Source: Ceratopteris richardii (taxonomy: Eukaryota > Streptophyta > Polypodiopsida > Polypodiales > Pteridaceae). From it: 64,000 bases of DNA. Made by a program: the position numbers and the translations under genes. Shown one piece after another: positions 34,809 to 47,990 of this stretch (the stretch's first letter is position 1; each line of letters opens with the position of its first letter). Where the stretch lies: assembly GCA_020310875.1 (NCBI GenBank), contig CM035438.1:97506432-97570431 (forward strand). Direction: 5' to 3'. A model generated the notes under the pieces. The model was not told the DNA's origin. It made no database searches and worked only from the letters and a program-made list of their open reading frames with translations.

Positions 34809-34994
34809 ACCTTTGAGATCCTTATATGTCCATGCAAATACGTCTTGCTATTCTCGGATCAATTGTATTAATTCTTCTTCCTCCTCCATTGACACATCTT
34901 TACCTACGTATGTACATCTTTCTTCTCCATCTTCCATTGTTACTATTTTTTTTGTTTGCTCTTTGTTGTCGTACGCTTCTCCTTCTCGAGCCTC

Positions 34995-35390
34995 TCATTT
35001 AGGCATTTGAATGGCTACCTTTCTCTCTTCTACTTCATATCTTTTAAAATGTTCAGGAACTTCAAACAGGTCAGGGTCTGGTCCTATTTTACCCATGTTT
35101 TCCTCTTGCTTTGGTACTATGGGAGCAGCTTCTATTGCCAAGATCCTTGTTGGTTCTAGCTTCTCCTTGGTTACAATGGTGTCTAGATAGCTTTCTTCTG
35201 AATCGAATTCTGGTTCCATTTCTATACTTTCATATTCCTCTTTCCATTCATTTTCCAAGATTTCTCCTTCTTCCACTTCTTGAAGGACAACCATGTATAA
35301 ATTCACATCATAGCCTTCTTCATCTATGCACTCGTTCATAGTTAGTACTTCCTCATTCACACACACATCTAAGGTGGCTAAGATTTCCAT
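34995..35390 (-). pseudogene. Gypsy-9 acidic linker between protease and RT
   Basis: A 131-codon frame very rich in Glu and Asp (EEVEEGEILENEWKEEYESI) with no recognised domain. It lies between protease and RT on the same strand and is probably part of the polyprotein. Confidence 0.45.
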
Positions 35391-35744
35391 TCATCCATGT
35401 GGTTCAAAAGTTTCATCGGGAAAGATTTGAGGCATGTACCTTGGGTCTTCTACAGGTCGGTAGTTAGGATGTCCTATTGGCCATAGCTATCTCTTATTGT
35501 CCTCTTTCTTGGCTTCTTTCCACATCCATAACTGAGCGTCCTCATGCATCCATGATTGATTGCTTGATCTGGTGCTATGAATAGACAAGTCATCTTCCTC
35601 CTTGTGTATGGGGTTCCATTGTAGTGGAGGGACATCTCGATATGAAAATGTGTGGAAGTTTATCTTGGTGGTATTTCCTTGATGTTGTAGGTATAATGAA
35701 TCTCTTCCCTAGTCTTGCACTACCCGCATTTGTCTCATGAAGGG

Positions 35745-36542
35745 TCACCCTAATATCATTTCGTAATTATTAGCCTTTTCAAACTTACAAATGGCTAATG
35801 TGTGTTCAAATTCAACTCCACAGGTGGTTAATTTGATTCCTTCCAGTATTCCTAAGGGTTTCTCCACATGACCGTCTGCTAACTGGAGCTTCATGCGTGT
35901 GGGTCGTAAGGCAGGCTTCCCCCATTTCTCCCAAATTTCCTTGGTGGCAATTCCTACTCCAGCTCCTGTGTCTAGGATTGCTTTGGTCATGTACCCATTG
36001 TAAGTGACAAGTAGACATGTATTACCTTTATCTCCTTCACTAAATTCTCCCACCTTATCAACTGGAATTTGTATCTTAGATGGATTTTCTTTTCCTTTGA
36101 CTTCCTTTTCTTCGTTCTCTTTCCCTAATTCCAATTGACTCGCTAATTGCTTCCATAAATGCAGTTTAATTTGAAGTAATTCTTCCACAGTTAGTTTGCA
36201 TTGTACTTTCGTCTTCTTAAGTTTTGTTAGATTGTGTGAAATCTTTTCTGAGTTTCCTTTTCCCTTTCCATGTACCGTGGGTGCTCGGATTATCATAGAC
36301 TCCTTTTTGTATTCTCCCATGTAATTAGGTAAAGTTGAAATGCTCTGAGCTTCTTCTCTATTTCTGTCTAGCCTTGACACTTCCTCATATACTTCTTCCA
36401 TGTTGGGATTGGGTTGATAAACTTCCACCTCTAATTCCTCAAAGGAAGGCTTCATCACTCCATTCTTCTTCCATTGTTCTTCTCGGATTCTATTCCATAA
36501 CTCCTGTGGCCATTCAGCCTCTAGGTGAGGTATGGTTGACAT
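35745..36542 (-). pseudogene. Gypsy-9 main protease segment
   Basis: The N-terminal half is a charged linker. The C-terminal part has the retropepsin motif AILDTGAGVGIATKEIWEKW followed by LQLADGHVEKPLGILEGI and FEKANNYEMILG. This is the aspartic protease that cleaves the polyprotein in this family. Confidence 0.8.
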
Positions 36543-36694
36543 CGGTTCATCCTGGGTTCTCGTTCGCTTAGGCTTGTCAACCTACTCTCAAGGTTCTTTA
36601 TCCTTGGCTTTGACATACTCTTTGTATTGATCCTCTACTATTCTCATTTCTGGAAGGGTTGGGATAGTCTTTTCCAAGGTAGCTTGTGCTACCT

Positions 36695-36970
36695 CTATAA
36701 GTTTTCGATAGTCGCAAGCCTCTCCTTTTCTAATTCTCCTTGTGGGTAAAGCTTTTCATGTTGCTCTACCTTTGGTCCATCCTTAATCCTAGCTTGGTAA
36801 GCTTTTAGCCACATGTCTAGGTCATCAGGTTTTGGGTCAGCTAAAATGGATCCTCGTTTCTCTGCTTCTTGGATAAGCAGTGGAATGGGAACCTTTTCCC
36901 AAATCTCTAGTTCTTTATGTTCTTTACTGCCTCCGGGTTGTTTCTTATGTTCTTGACTCTTGTTTTTCAT
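36695..36970 (-). pseudogene. Gypsy-9 gag-protease linker segment
   Basis: A 91-codon charged frame (EIWEKVPIPLLIQEAEKRGS) between the zinc-knuckle region and the protease. No domain recognised. Confidence 0.4.
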
Positions 36971-37003
36971 CCATTTATCTTTGAGATTCTCTCGTCTTTC
37001 CTT

Positions 37004-39728
37004 TCATTTTTGCGCTTTTATGTTCTGGGTACTCTCACGTGCTTCCTCTGAATCTTCTATTATTCGGTTTTTGAGGTTTTCCTTCCTATTGTTTTCTTGT
37101 TCCCGATCGGGTTGTGTTTCTTTTTGTTCCTTCATTTGAGCTCGCGTAATAGCCTTTAAAGGCACGGTGTACTCCTTATCACTTCTCGGTGCTTCTATCA
37201 CCTCGATTACATTAACAGGTGTTGTATCCTGGGTTTTATTAGGATTTTTTGGACAATCTCTAAAAAGATGTTCCTTTCCACAATCATTGCAATATCCTTC
37301 CCAAGTCCTAGGGAGTGGTGGATTATAAGGCCGGGGACATTCTCTAATAAAATGGTCTCCTCCACATCTATAACATGGTCCTCTCAGCATAGGTGGCCTA
37401 ATGGGTGGTCTCACAGATGGTTTTGCTTTAGGTACAGTATACATCAAAGTTGCCACCTTCGATCCATAAGTCTGATCATAACCTCATATCCATAATAAGT
37501 TGAATCATATGCTGGTTCGTACTCTAACATGTTGGTTTCATAGGGATAATAATCTCCTGGGGGCAGCTCATATCTAGGGTTTGCTAGTTCTACACTGGAC
37601 ATGGTTGAGGCTAGTACTATGGCTCTTTCCAAATTTTCTTCTGGTTGAGCATACTTCACAGGTACCATTTGTTGAGGTTGTGACAGTTCTGGTCCTAACA
37701 CTGGTTGGGGCGGTGGATATGGTACTTGCTCGTATGGTCTCGGTGCTCCTGTTGGGGTTGGGTAAGGATTGTATCTGGGTATCTCTCTACCTGGTTCTCT
37801 AGGTGGATATCCATATGGTCGATACTGAGGTGGTTGTAACGGTCGTGCCTGTCTATTGAATGGGCAGTTCTCTGTGGTGTGATTGGTGTGATTTGTGTCC
37901 TATGTGGCAGTACAAGGCAGTCCCTTGTTGGAGCTGTCTGTTGTACGGATATGTCTGATGTGCACCAGCTCCTCCTTGTACACACGTGCGTGGGGTGATC
38001 TCCTCCACATAGACTACATCTTTGCAACATGGGCACTCTGAAGGCTGGGTGTTGGTAATTTTTCTGTCCTTGGACTCCCAATTTCTTTTCTACCAACTCT
38101 GCTAATTCCTCCACATTACTGGAGTTGGAAGTAATAGTACTCCGAGCGTCTTCTGATTTAGTGGGGTTGGGTGTGCTCTTGAGAACCTCAGCTAGATTGT
38201 CTTCTAGGTCAATGCACTCTTGAAGACATTCACTCAGGGTTTGTAACCTTTTCACGTAAACTAAAGTTCTTAGGGTTCCATTCGTGAGTCCATCCAAAAA
38301 TAATGAAATCATCTTTTGTTGAGTGGGCCTCTCTGCAGTTGGGCATCTATCAACATACTGATTGAATCTTTGAGCGGTTGTTTTCACTGTTTCATTAGGG
38401 TTCTAGTTAAACCTATGGATTAAAGAAGCAGAATTGTGTTTAATCCCTCTCTTAGTGAATTCCCCAATGAATTCTTGAAAAAATTGTTCCATGTTTCCAA
38501 ATTGGTTGGGGTCCAATGGCTGGAACCAAGTCAGAGCTGTTCCTGTGAGGGTGAGTCCGAAAGACTCATACTGCACGAAGAAGTCATCTACTTGTTATGC
38601 CCTTAGAACTTGTTTAAATTCAGCGATGTGATCGTAGGGTTCTCCCAATCCGTCGTAATGATTTCTTACGCATTTGGCCACTTGGATAGGTCTCAGTCTT
38701 CTCATTGGTTCTGGCGGTCTAGGCATTACAGGGAAGGCAGGAATTGCTGGTCTAACTGGGGGTATTCCAGACTGCCCTCCTACTGGTGGTCATGGTCTTA
38801 TCAGTGGTCGGTATTGATTACTTACTCCTAGGTGGGTCTGATTGTGTGTTTGCACTCCTGGAGTCGCAAATTGTACATGAGTACAGTTTGGAACACTCCG
38901 TTGACTAGTTTGCCCTGACATGGTGTGCTCTACCTCTTGTTGGGTTCAAAAGGGGTTCTGAGAGGTGGTTTCCTGCTCTCTCTGAGGGAATACAGGCAAA
39001 CCCATGTATTTCAATTGAGCCCTGTCTATGGCATCAACCAACCAATATCTTCTCCGATTTTTATCTAGGTATGTTATCCTAGTCTCGTCTTCTAGATCCT
39101 TCAGCTCATAAAAGGTCATCGGACTCTCTTCTCTTCCTCGGGCTGATGAGTCTGTTTGAAGCAATAAGTCCATTCCATGAATCAAATAGATTTCCAAATG
39201 GTGGTCGTCTTCACGTATCAAGTCTCCTCTCAGGACTTCTGTCACTTGGGACCTGCCTCTAGGAGTCGTCACTAACTCCTCAGGGTTTGGTCTCTCTGAG
39301 TTTTCTTGTCCCTCTAACTCTCCCCTTTCATTGATCAATTCGGGAAATTCAGTCACTATGTAGATGTGACCTATCTTGTCCATGCATGCTCCTCCTTCAT
39401 ACTTAAGAGCAGGTCTGGGCACAATTGTGGCATCCATGGAGGTTACCATTCTAGCCATAGATTTATTTAACCCATCCAGGTAGATGGGAATCTCCTAGGC
39501 ATTGGTAGAAACGTATTGTAAGGAGGTACGGTATTCTCCCTCCACAGTGGTCATGAAGGTTCTACTTGAAGCAGGGCCCTGCATGCCTTCTAATGCCATG
39601 GCTATCTCCTCCTCTGAGTCACTAGAGGTGTCAGAATAGACCGAGTGGTGATTGATCTGAGCAGCACTTCCTACAGAAGATATGACACTTCTTCGGCTAC
39701 TTAGCACTCTCCCTGACCTCAGGTTCAT
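37004..39728 (-). pseudogene. Gypsy-9 gag remnant with three zinc knuckles
   Basis: The first segment, MNLRSGRVLSSRRSV (39495-39728), is the presumed N-terminus because it is the first good ATG after the leader. Then come 38946-39458, a gag core (37695-38387, MISLFLDGLTNGTLRTLVY) with zinc knuckle CSLCGGDHPTHVC, and 37004-37456 with two further knuckles, CYRCGGDHFIREC and CNDCGKEHLFRDC. All three follow CX2CX4HX4C. Gag packages the RNA in this family. Several breaks. Confidence 0.75.
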
Positions 39729-39861
39729 TCACCCTCTTGAGGTTCTCTAGGCCCCAATAACTCTCCCTAAGTGGCTCCTCAAATGCCTCTAGTTTGCCCT
39801 TCAAAATGCTTCAAAAGCTCTGGACAATACTACTCCAAATGATATTGCCTTGGGCGATACC

Positions 39862-40735
39862 AAATTGGCCACGATACGATACCTGAAACCTAGGCGATAC
39901 GATACTTGTAGCAACAGATGATACGATACTGCAATTGGCCACGATATGATACCGGCTTCCCTGACGATACAATATCACAGAGTAGACGATACGATACTAA
40001 TGTCCAGTCGCGATACGATATCTTTGGGATCCACGATACGATACCAAAAGTTTGGCGATATGATACCTGGGATTCTCGCAATAGGATACCAAACTCCAGA
40101 CGATACGATACCTGAGTGTCTGCACGATACGATACTGCCACTAAGCACGATACGATACCTACCTTCTCGCACGATACGATATCACAGTAGGTGACGACAC
40201 GATACCACATGGTATCGCGATACGACACTGGAATTGAGAAACGATATGATACCTCTGTGGTCCACAATACGACACCAAAAATTGGGCGATACGATATCTA
40301 GGATTCTCACGATACGATATGGCGATAGGTGGCGATACGATACCACCGACCTGCACGATATGATACCTGAGTGATCTGGCGATACGATACTAGGGTATGG
40401 GACGATATGATACTGGTATGGTATCACGATACGAAATTGACAAGACACGATACGATACCAATGCAAGTGGCGATACGATACCACCGCTTGCACGATACAA
40501 TACTACTATGGTATCGCGATACTATACTGGGATACGGGACGATATGATACTAAAAGTGGACCGCGATACGATACCACTTTGGTAAAATGCGATCGCGATA
40601 CCAACTTCGCGATACGATACCACGGGTGGTATCGCGATACCAAGGCTGGCAATCGACGATACGATACTTCGGCGAGTATCGTGATACAAGGGAATTTTTG
40701 ATATCGTGATACCAAAAACTCTACCGATCGCGATA
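39862..40735. repeat. GATACGATAC motif array in the Gypsy-9 leader
   Basis: About 30 copies of CGATACGATAC or close variants (CGATATGATAC, GCGATACCA) are spaced mostly 15-35 bp apart, with unrelated spacer sequence between them. It is neither a simple tandem repeat nor protein-coding. It sits between the primer site and gag. Confidence 0.9.
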
Positions 40736-41385
40736 CTCAAGCCAAAATATCTCAAAAAACAAAATTTTTCCTTCCCCCTTGCACCTCTCTTACCCCTCTT
40801 CACTTCTACACCCTTGCTTCACAAAAAGAAGTCCTCGCAACTTTCTGTTTCCCCCCCGCGATACTGGATGTGCAAATAATCGATTTTTTGTGCACTTCTA
40901 AGGAGTTTTTGCCAAAGAAATCTTATGGTGACTTACCTCTGTGACCTCTTGCTGGCACCTTGAGCTCAAGCACTAGCTTTGATAGCCTATAACACACGAT
41001 ACCACACTCGCGATACCGATCACTGCTCGCACACGATACTGCTTTCAGAATAGTTGAGAATTGAACTAGAATTTTTGGTTTTTATGCTTTTGGTGACTGA
41101 AACTGAATTACACTAATTTAGCAAATGTTTTGGGATTTTTCTTGGTCTTAGCCTACTCCTACTTCACTTCTCTTCTCCTCTGCTCTCCTTCTAACCTAAC
41201 CCTAACCCTTCCTTCTCTCCCTTCCTACTAACCCTAAACCTAAAAACTCATTACACACACCTCCGAGATGTGAAGTAACAAGTGCTGAAGTGATTGACTA
41301 CTTGCCACTAAACGAGTTCAATTCTACAAGTACGATTTCATCACACTTGATACATAACCATCACGAAGGCACCTTGGCTGAGTGT
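40736..41385 (-). other. Remaining Gypsy-9 leader
   Basis: Non-coding stretch between the motif array and the primer site. It contains a pyrimidine-rich run and a few telomere-like CCCTAA words near 41197-41245. A few isolated CGATAC words continue to about 41040. Confidence 0.5.
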
Positions 41386-41403
41386 TCCCCGGCAACGGTG
41401 CCA
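41386..41403 (-). other. Primer-binding site of Gypsy-9 (tRNA-Asp type)
   Basis: TGGCACCGTTGCCGGGGA on the minus strand matches the TGGCGCCGTTGCCGGGGA site typical of Athila/Tat Gypsy elements at 17 of 18 positions. It lies six bases inside the LTR. Confidence 0.85.
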
Positions 41404-41409
41404 AAAACG

Positions 41410-42286
41410 TGTGTACCTAAGTCAGGAAGGCTTAAGGACTTGTGCCAAAGAGACTAAACCTCATTTGCCACACAAGTGCGTATAGTGGGAAATTGACACA
41501 CGCTTACTTGTCAATCCGATCAAACGACCTAACCAAGTGTATGAGGACATGTGCTCATGTGATGGGAAATGAAGTGGTTCAGCTTATATGCATGAGAAAA
41601 GACTAATCCACCTCTCAAACTCACTGAAATACTGAAAGTGTCTGCCGTGATACCACTTACAGTCGTTTTTAGTAAATCGAGGATTTCTCCCAGCTTTGAA
41701 CTCCGAATATAATAGCGGACTCCTTTCGAAGCTCTCGACGCGATGCATCTATTGGAAGTCACTCGATTCTGACAACCGTGCTTCAAGTTATGACCAAAAT
41801 AGTGAATGGCAGGAAACACCCACACTCACTCCACAACTTCTACAAGCTCACACACACACACCACAGTAGCTCAAAAACAGTGGGGAGGGGTAGACAACAG
41901 TCCTACACACACATTCCAAGCATTACACACACATAGAAGATCAAAGAGAAGATGGAAATCTGCAAGAAAGAAGAAATTTCAAAAATCAGGAGCTCTCCTT
42001 CTTTACAATGGCAAAAAGTCTCTACAAAGGGTCACAAAGTGACTTATATACATGTGCCCTAAATTTGGTCCATTCACACAAGAGACCGGCACTTTATTAC
42101 TAAAAAGTGAATTTCCTACTACTTTACAAGGAATATTTTACAATAAGTTGGGATTATGCAACTAGAGGACTCTTCTAGTGCATTTACATGGCTTGAGGGA
42201 ATTTCCTAAGACTTTGAAGAAGAAAAATGTGCCCATTAATTTGAAAATTTTGGGGCTCCTCTCTTGTCCTTCTTTGTTGTGCAACA
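41410..42286 (-). repeat. 5' LTR of Gypsy-9
   Basis: The block has TG...CA ends on the plus strand (TGTGTACC at 41410, GTGCAACA ending 42286) and abuts the primer site. The outer end is inferred from the TGTTGCAC start on minus and from the gag scrap of another element that begins right after it. No partner LTR was found. Confidence 0.55.
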
Positions 42287-42640
42287 ATTGCATTGCATGT
42301 GGGCACATGTTTGCCATATGGTCACCTCCACAAGTGTAACACCTTCAAGGGGGGGCTACTTTGATGACTGGTTTGCTAGAGACTCCCAATCATTTGGCCA
42401 TTTGTTCCACTAAGTCCTCTATTGAACTAGAATGTCTGGATAAAGTCTCTGTAGTACTATCTAAATCTTTCTGAACCTTGGGGAGTTCTATCTCATCTCC
42501 TAAGTTATCTTCTATGTCTACACAGATACGTAAACATTGATCTAGAGTTCTTGGTTCCTTCAAGAATATGTTGTCGGGATGAAATCCCTTAGGGAAGTGT
42601 GCATCAAAATTTTTCAAGCTCATTGATTTTTTTATTATGC
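42287..42640 (-). pseudogene. Scrap of a second Gypsy gag
   Basis: Segment 42390-42623 (LDQCLRICVDIEDNLGDEIELP) is similar to the Gypsy-9 gag core around 38100-38250. Further along the minus strand, at about 42300-42340, a zinc knuckle CYTCGGDHMANMC can be read. No other part of this element is present. Gypsy-9 appears to have landed in it. Confidence 0.65.
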
Positions 42641-42923
42641 TATGATGTTTTGATAGAGAAAGAGTTAAAAACTATGCATGTTTCTGTTGATTTAATTGGT
42701 TATGAGATGCAAAATATGTTTGATCTTTGAAACGTCTTGAAACCACTTGAAACCTTGAGTTTTATCCCATGATAATCCTAGGATGGACCCTTAAATTTAT
42801 CATTTAACCTAAGTTATAACCTTTGAATTTGATTTAATTTGATTACAAGTGTGAAACCAAAACCTTAGTCAAGGAAAAATAAAAAGGAGGAAAATCAGAA
42901 ATAGAAATAAGGGGTGTGATTTT
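42641..42923. other. Short AT-rich stretch without recognised content
   Basis: About 280 bp between the gag scrap and the Copia-2b LTR. I see no coding sequence or repeat in it. Confidence 0.4.
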
Positions 42924-43977
42924 TGTTGGTGAAAATCACAAGCCTACACATTTGGATTGAAGTTCATATACATATGAAGCTCCATGGAAACCATTGCTAA
43001 GAAGAGTTTTATCTTTACCATTGTGTAAAAGTCATTCTTTTGACTTGAAGAATATTTGTAATCACCTACCAAAAATTTTGTGGACTTGTTAGTTAGAAAA
43101 GTAACTACTTCATTGAGGGAATATCTCCTAGAATGAAGGATCACTTTTTAGAGAGAGCCAAAAGTTGAATTCAAATTCAAATTTGAATGTAACTCCTATA
43201 TAAGATGACTTGAAAAAGTCGCATATATAGGTCCTTCTCCCTGAGTTTATTCATTGCCATTTTGTATGTGTGTAAGGCCTACATTATAGCCTACACTACT
43301 ATCCATCATAAGGCTATGATTACCAAGCCTATGACCTTGTACAACATTGTTCATTAATACAATACATCTACATTGTTCATCTATGATATCTCTGTTACAG
43401 TCATTCTTCACTGTCAACTTGTGCTGCTCATATCTCAGTCATTTTGCAACCAAATTCAATTATCTATAGCTTGTTGGAATCAGCTCAAAGTTATCTACAT
43501 GCTGACAAATTTTACAGAAAATCCATACAGCCAATTTGGAGAAAACTGCGTCGAAGCACTCACTATTCAAACTCCGCAGAGGCCCTAAAAAAACAAGGGT
43601 AATTATTTATTTGTTAAGTTGATTGCTCTGTGTATAGTGGATCATTTCAAGTGATTCCACTTGGAATCATTAGATTACTAAGCTAATTAAATACCTCTAA
43701 AAGGAATTTTTCCAATTCCTACTGTACTGGTAGCACTGAGCATAACAAGCAGCAGGTGTATGATCCAAAATGGAAGGTTCTCATTGAGTTTTCTATTTGG
43801 AAGTTGTTTGATTCAATCTTTTCATACATCATTTCCAAAGTACATAGGCACTTTTATGGTGTCTTTGGAAAGCTAAAAGGGCCCACATACCAATTCTGAA
43901 GTCAGAAAGGGTTGGTACTTAGCAGGTTTTGGTTGTACCTAGTCATCACTTGAAGTGTCCATCCATCTTTCCCAACA
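42924..43977 (+). repeat. 5' LTR of Copia-2b
   Basis: A 1054-bp block with ends TGTTGG...CCAACA, followed by the primer-site region and gag. Partial similarity in reverse complement to 4353-5154 (Copia-2a) confirms the family. Confidence 0.75.
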
Positions 43978-44004
43978 GTTGTATCAAAGCAAAGCTAAGG
44001 TAAA

Positions 44005-47000
44005 ATGGGAGATGGTTTTCCTTATTTCATTGATAAATTAGACAGGAATAAATATCAGGCATGGTCCTTGAGGATGAAGACATACTTGCAAGGAAGGAGT
44101 CTCTATGGATATATCTCAAGAGATGAGGAGATGCCCATATTCAGAAGCAAAGGACAACCTACAAGAGAGGAACATGAAAGACTCAACACATGGTGTGCCA
44201 AGGATGCATTAGCAAGGTCTTACTTACTTAACTCAATCTCTAATTTTCTTCTTCCACATATTAGGAACTATAAGACATCCCAAGAGACTTGGGAAACATT
44301 GTCTTCTTATTTCTCGTCCAACACAAGGGCCAAGAAGAATCAATTATGGATTGAATTCACAACTCAAATAAAGAAACCTAAGCAATCTATCTCATAGTAT
44401 GTGATCAAAGTTAAAGATGTATCATATCAATTGGCAAGCATAGGAGAAGAAATTGAAGAAGAACAGATTGTAAGGCAAGTGATATTAAGCTGATGACGAA
44501 TGGGAGAGCTTCACAACTGCAATGGACTTGTACATGGACATGCAGATTCCAGACCTTACCACACTCATGGGGAAACTATTCACCCATGAAGCCAAGCTCA
44601 ACAAGAATGGAGATTCATCAAGAGGTAATAACTCTTATGCCCTATACACTGATAAAAATAAGTCTAAAGAGAGGCAAGAACAAGAAGGTGGAAGATGAAG
44701 GAACTAATTCCCAAGACAACTATGCAAGGAGAGGTAGATCATCAAGAGGAAGGGGCAAAGGAGGTAAGCAAGGTAGATGGAGATCCTACAACTCCTCACC
44801 ATGCAATATTTGTGGTTTATCAAATCATACTACAGATGAGTGTTTCAGGAACTTCAAGAATCAGAGAGGTAGAGGTTATCAAAGAGGTGGATATACACAA
44901 TCAAGAGGCAGATTCAATCATCACCAAGGATACAACAACAACTACAACAACAACAACAACTACAATAGCAACTACCAAGGAGGATACAAATCTAGGAAGG
45001 ATTACAACAACTACACAGAGGAGCAAGAAGATTCTCTTCTTATTATGAACATGATATCAAAACTAGGTATAAATGATGACCAGCTCTTCTACATTGACTC
45101 ACGATGCTCAAATCATGTGGAAGGCAATGTAGCTCTTCTCTCTGACCTTGAGGAACCAAAGCGTAAGCATCAGGTACAAACAGGTGATGACACCAAGCAC
45201 TCAGTGATTAAAGTTGGAAATGTTAAGACCTCTAATGGGAACAAGAATCTGTTGAGTAGGGTTCTACCAACTATTACCAAGAATTTGATGAGTGTTGGAC
45301 AGATTCTGGAAAAAGGTTTGCAGGTTATATTCAATCAATATGGAGCATTTGTGGAGGATCCCAAGCGTGGGTTCAAGAGAATTGCCAAAGGAGAAAATTC
45401 AAGTATACTATTCACCTTTGAACTTGAAGATACAAGGAACATTGCACTTTATAATTATGAAGATCAAACATTATCAAAGCTTGAAATTTGGCATAAAAGA
45501 TTAGGGCATGTTGGTGAAAGAACTTTGAAACAAATTTGCAAAGAACAATGTGTGCCTGGGATACCTAATGTATCCAAGCAACACATGATTTATAAATGTG
45601 GTGCTTGCCAGTTTGGAAAGTCTCAGAGGTTACCCTTCTCAAGGAACGGATACATGCATGTTGACTACCTAGAACTTGTTCATACAGATGTATGGGGACC
45701 AAACAAGGATCCCTCAATTTTTGGATCAAGGTATTATGTATCTTTCATTGATGATTATAGCAGGTGGACTGTATTATACCTTATGAAGCACAAGGATGAA
45801 GTATTCAGTTGTTTTAAAAAGTATCTTGCACTTGTTGAGAACCAAACAGGGAGAAATCTAAAAGGCTAAGGTAAGATGGAGGAGGTGAGTACGTCTCAAA
45901 TGATTTTGATGCATTCTTGCAGGATAGAGGAATCAAGAGAGAAATTACCACAAGGTATACCCCCAAGCAGAATGGGGTAGTAGAAAGAAAAAATAGATTG
46001 ATTGTTGAAACAGCTAGGTCAATGTTAAATGAAAAACAATTACCTAACTACTTGTGGGCAGAGAGTGTATCTACTGCCACCTATCTTGTAAATAGGTTTC
46101 CATCCAAATCTCTTGATGGGATGACCTCATATGAAGCATGGCATGGTAGAAGACCTTCACTTGATTATTGCAAGATATTTGGATGTGTAGCATATGTGCA
46201 TACCCCTTGTCAGATAAGAGGTTAGCTAGATCCTAAGGCAGAGAAGTGTATCTTCATAGGGTATGATCTAAATCAGAAAGGATACAGGTTCTACAATCCT
46301 TCAAACAAGGGATTCATGGTCAGTAGAGATGTTGTCTTTGATGAAAATGACTCTTGGTTTGATAGTGAATGCAAGAAAGTAAAACTACCTTATGACTTGG
46401 AAGAGGAGTTTCCAAGTCTTACCAAGGAGGAGCCTATTCAGAATGGAGACCTCAATTCAGATGATGAAGACATCATCAACCTTGAAGAGTTCAAGGCATG
46501 GAAGTCCAAAGGCAAACTCAAGATGAAGAAATTGGAGGATATACCTGAATCATCCAACCAAGCAATCAGAAGATCACAAAGGGAGAGCAAGAAGCCAATC
46601 AGATATGGATATGACACTTCCCTAGTTACTAAACACTCTGTTTATCTTGCAAAATATTTGTCAATTGAAGAACCAGCATCATACGAAGAGGCAAAGACCA
46701 AGGCAGAATGGAAGGAAGCTATGGATGAGGAAATTGAAGCACTCAAAGAAAGTGATACTTGAGAACTAGTACCAAAGAAGGAGTCTATGAAGGTAATTGG
46801 TTCTAGATGGATCTATAAGATCAAAAGGAATTTTGATGGGTCAATAAGCAAGTACAAAGCTATACTTGTGGCTAAGGGTTTTGCACAAACCCAAGGCATT
46901 GATTATGAAGAAACCTTCTCACTTGTGGCCAAAATGCCAACCATCAGGGTATTGGTAAGTGTGGCTGCATCAAAGAATTGGAACATGTATCAGTTATATG

Positions 47001-47990
47001 TAAAAAATGCATTTCTAAATGGCTGGATTTGAGAGGAGGTGTACATGTATCAACCTCTTGGCTATGAGGACCCAAACAAGGTAACATATGTATGTAAATT
47101 GAACAAAGCTCTTTATGGATTGAAGCAGGCACCTAGGGCATGGAACCATAGGTTGACCACATACCTTCAAGATCAAGGCTTTGTCATGAGTAAAGCAGAT
47201 ACTTCCTTGTTCATCAAGAGAAGTAATTCACAGGTAATATACCTATGTGTATATGTTGATGATATCATACTTACAGGTAATGATGCCAATGGCATCAAAC
47301 AGATCAAGAATCAGATGATGAAGGAGTTCAAAATTAGTGACCTTGGATCACTAAAATACTTTCTTGGATTTGAGTTAGTTTATACTAACTCTGGAATTTA
47401 CATTACTCAGAGAAAGTATATACACGATATGTTGAAGAAGTTTCATTTGCAGGATGCCAAAGTTGCAAGTACTCCAATGGAGGTAAACCTAAAGTTAAGT
47501 GCTCATGAAGGTGATGTACTTGGGGACATTGCAGGTTATCAAAACATAGTGGGAAGCTTGAACTATGCTACCTTGACAAGGATTGATATTGCTTGTGGAG
47601 TAAGTGTGCTTAGTTAGTTTATGCATAAGCCTAGGGCACCTCACTTGGAGGCTACCAAAAGGATCTTGAAGTACCTTAAGGGTACTCAACATCATGGTTT
47701 GTATTTCCCTTATACATTAGACTTGGATATTAAGATTTATTCAAATGCATATTGGGCACGATGCAAAGATGATAGGAGGAATACCTCATGATATTTATCA
47801 TTTGCAGGTGATAAGCCAATATCATGGTCTTCAAAGAAGCAACCTACTATTGCTTTATCTTCTACAGAAGCAAAATATAGAGGATTGGCCAATGCTACTC
47901 AAGAGGCCATATGGATGACATTGTTGTATGCAGAATTGGGATTATACACTACATCTCCAAGGATTTTTGGAGATAATACAAGTTCATTAC
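44005..47990 (+). pseudogene. Copia-2b gag-pol remnant
   Basis: The longest open segment is 44493-45869. It carries an Arg/Gly-rich stretch (RGRSSRGRGKGGKQGRWRSY), the zinc knuckle CNICGLSNHTTDEC, an Asn/Tyr-rich run encoded by CAACTACAA repeats, the protease and pre-integrase regions (LEIWHKRLGHVGERTLKQIC) and the integrase start (HTDVWGPNKDP). Further segments at 45917-46225, 46316-46762, 46787-47032 and 47039-47617 cover the rest of integrase and RT. Old and broken. Confidence 0.85.

Larger units (their letters stand above)
26483..42286 (-). mobile_element. Gypsy-9: 15.8-kb Gypsy element with tRNA-Asp-type primer site and extra ORFs
   Basis: Minus-strand order: 5' LTR (41410-42286), primer site (41386-41403), leader with a motif array (39862-40735), gag (37004-39728), protease (35745-36542), acidic linker, RT-RNase H (33285-34808), integrase (31999-33263), a second protease-like segment (30840-31650) and a large third ORF (26547-30172). 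The order RT-RH-IN is diagnostic of Gypsy. The primer site matches the tRNA-Asp-type site used by the plant Athila/Tat groups, which also carry extra ORFs. The 3' LTR is not found; the element stops against element 8 near 26482. It has many breaks, so it is old. Confidence 0.85.

Noticed and set aside
39862-40735. CRISPR-like array (short repeats with unique spacers)
   Set aside because: The repeated word is only about 11 bp, spacer lengths are irregular, the copies vary, and the context is the leader of a plant Gypsy element with no cas genes.
39890-40803. Minus-strand frames with VSYR repeats
   Set aside because: They arise from the CGATACGATAC words; overlapping frames show equivalent repeats, and no start or domain supports them.
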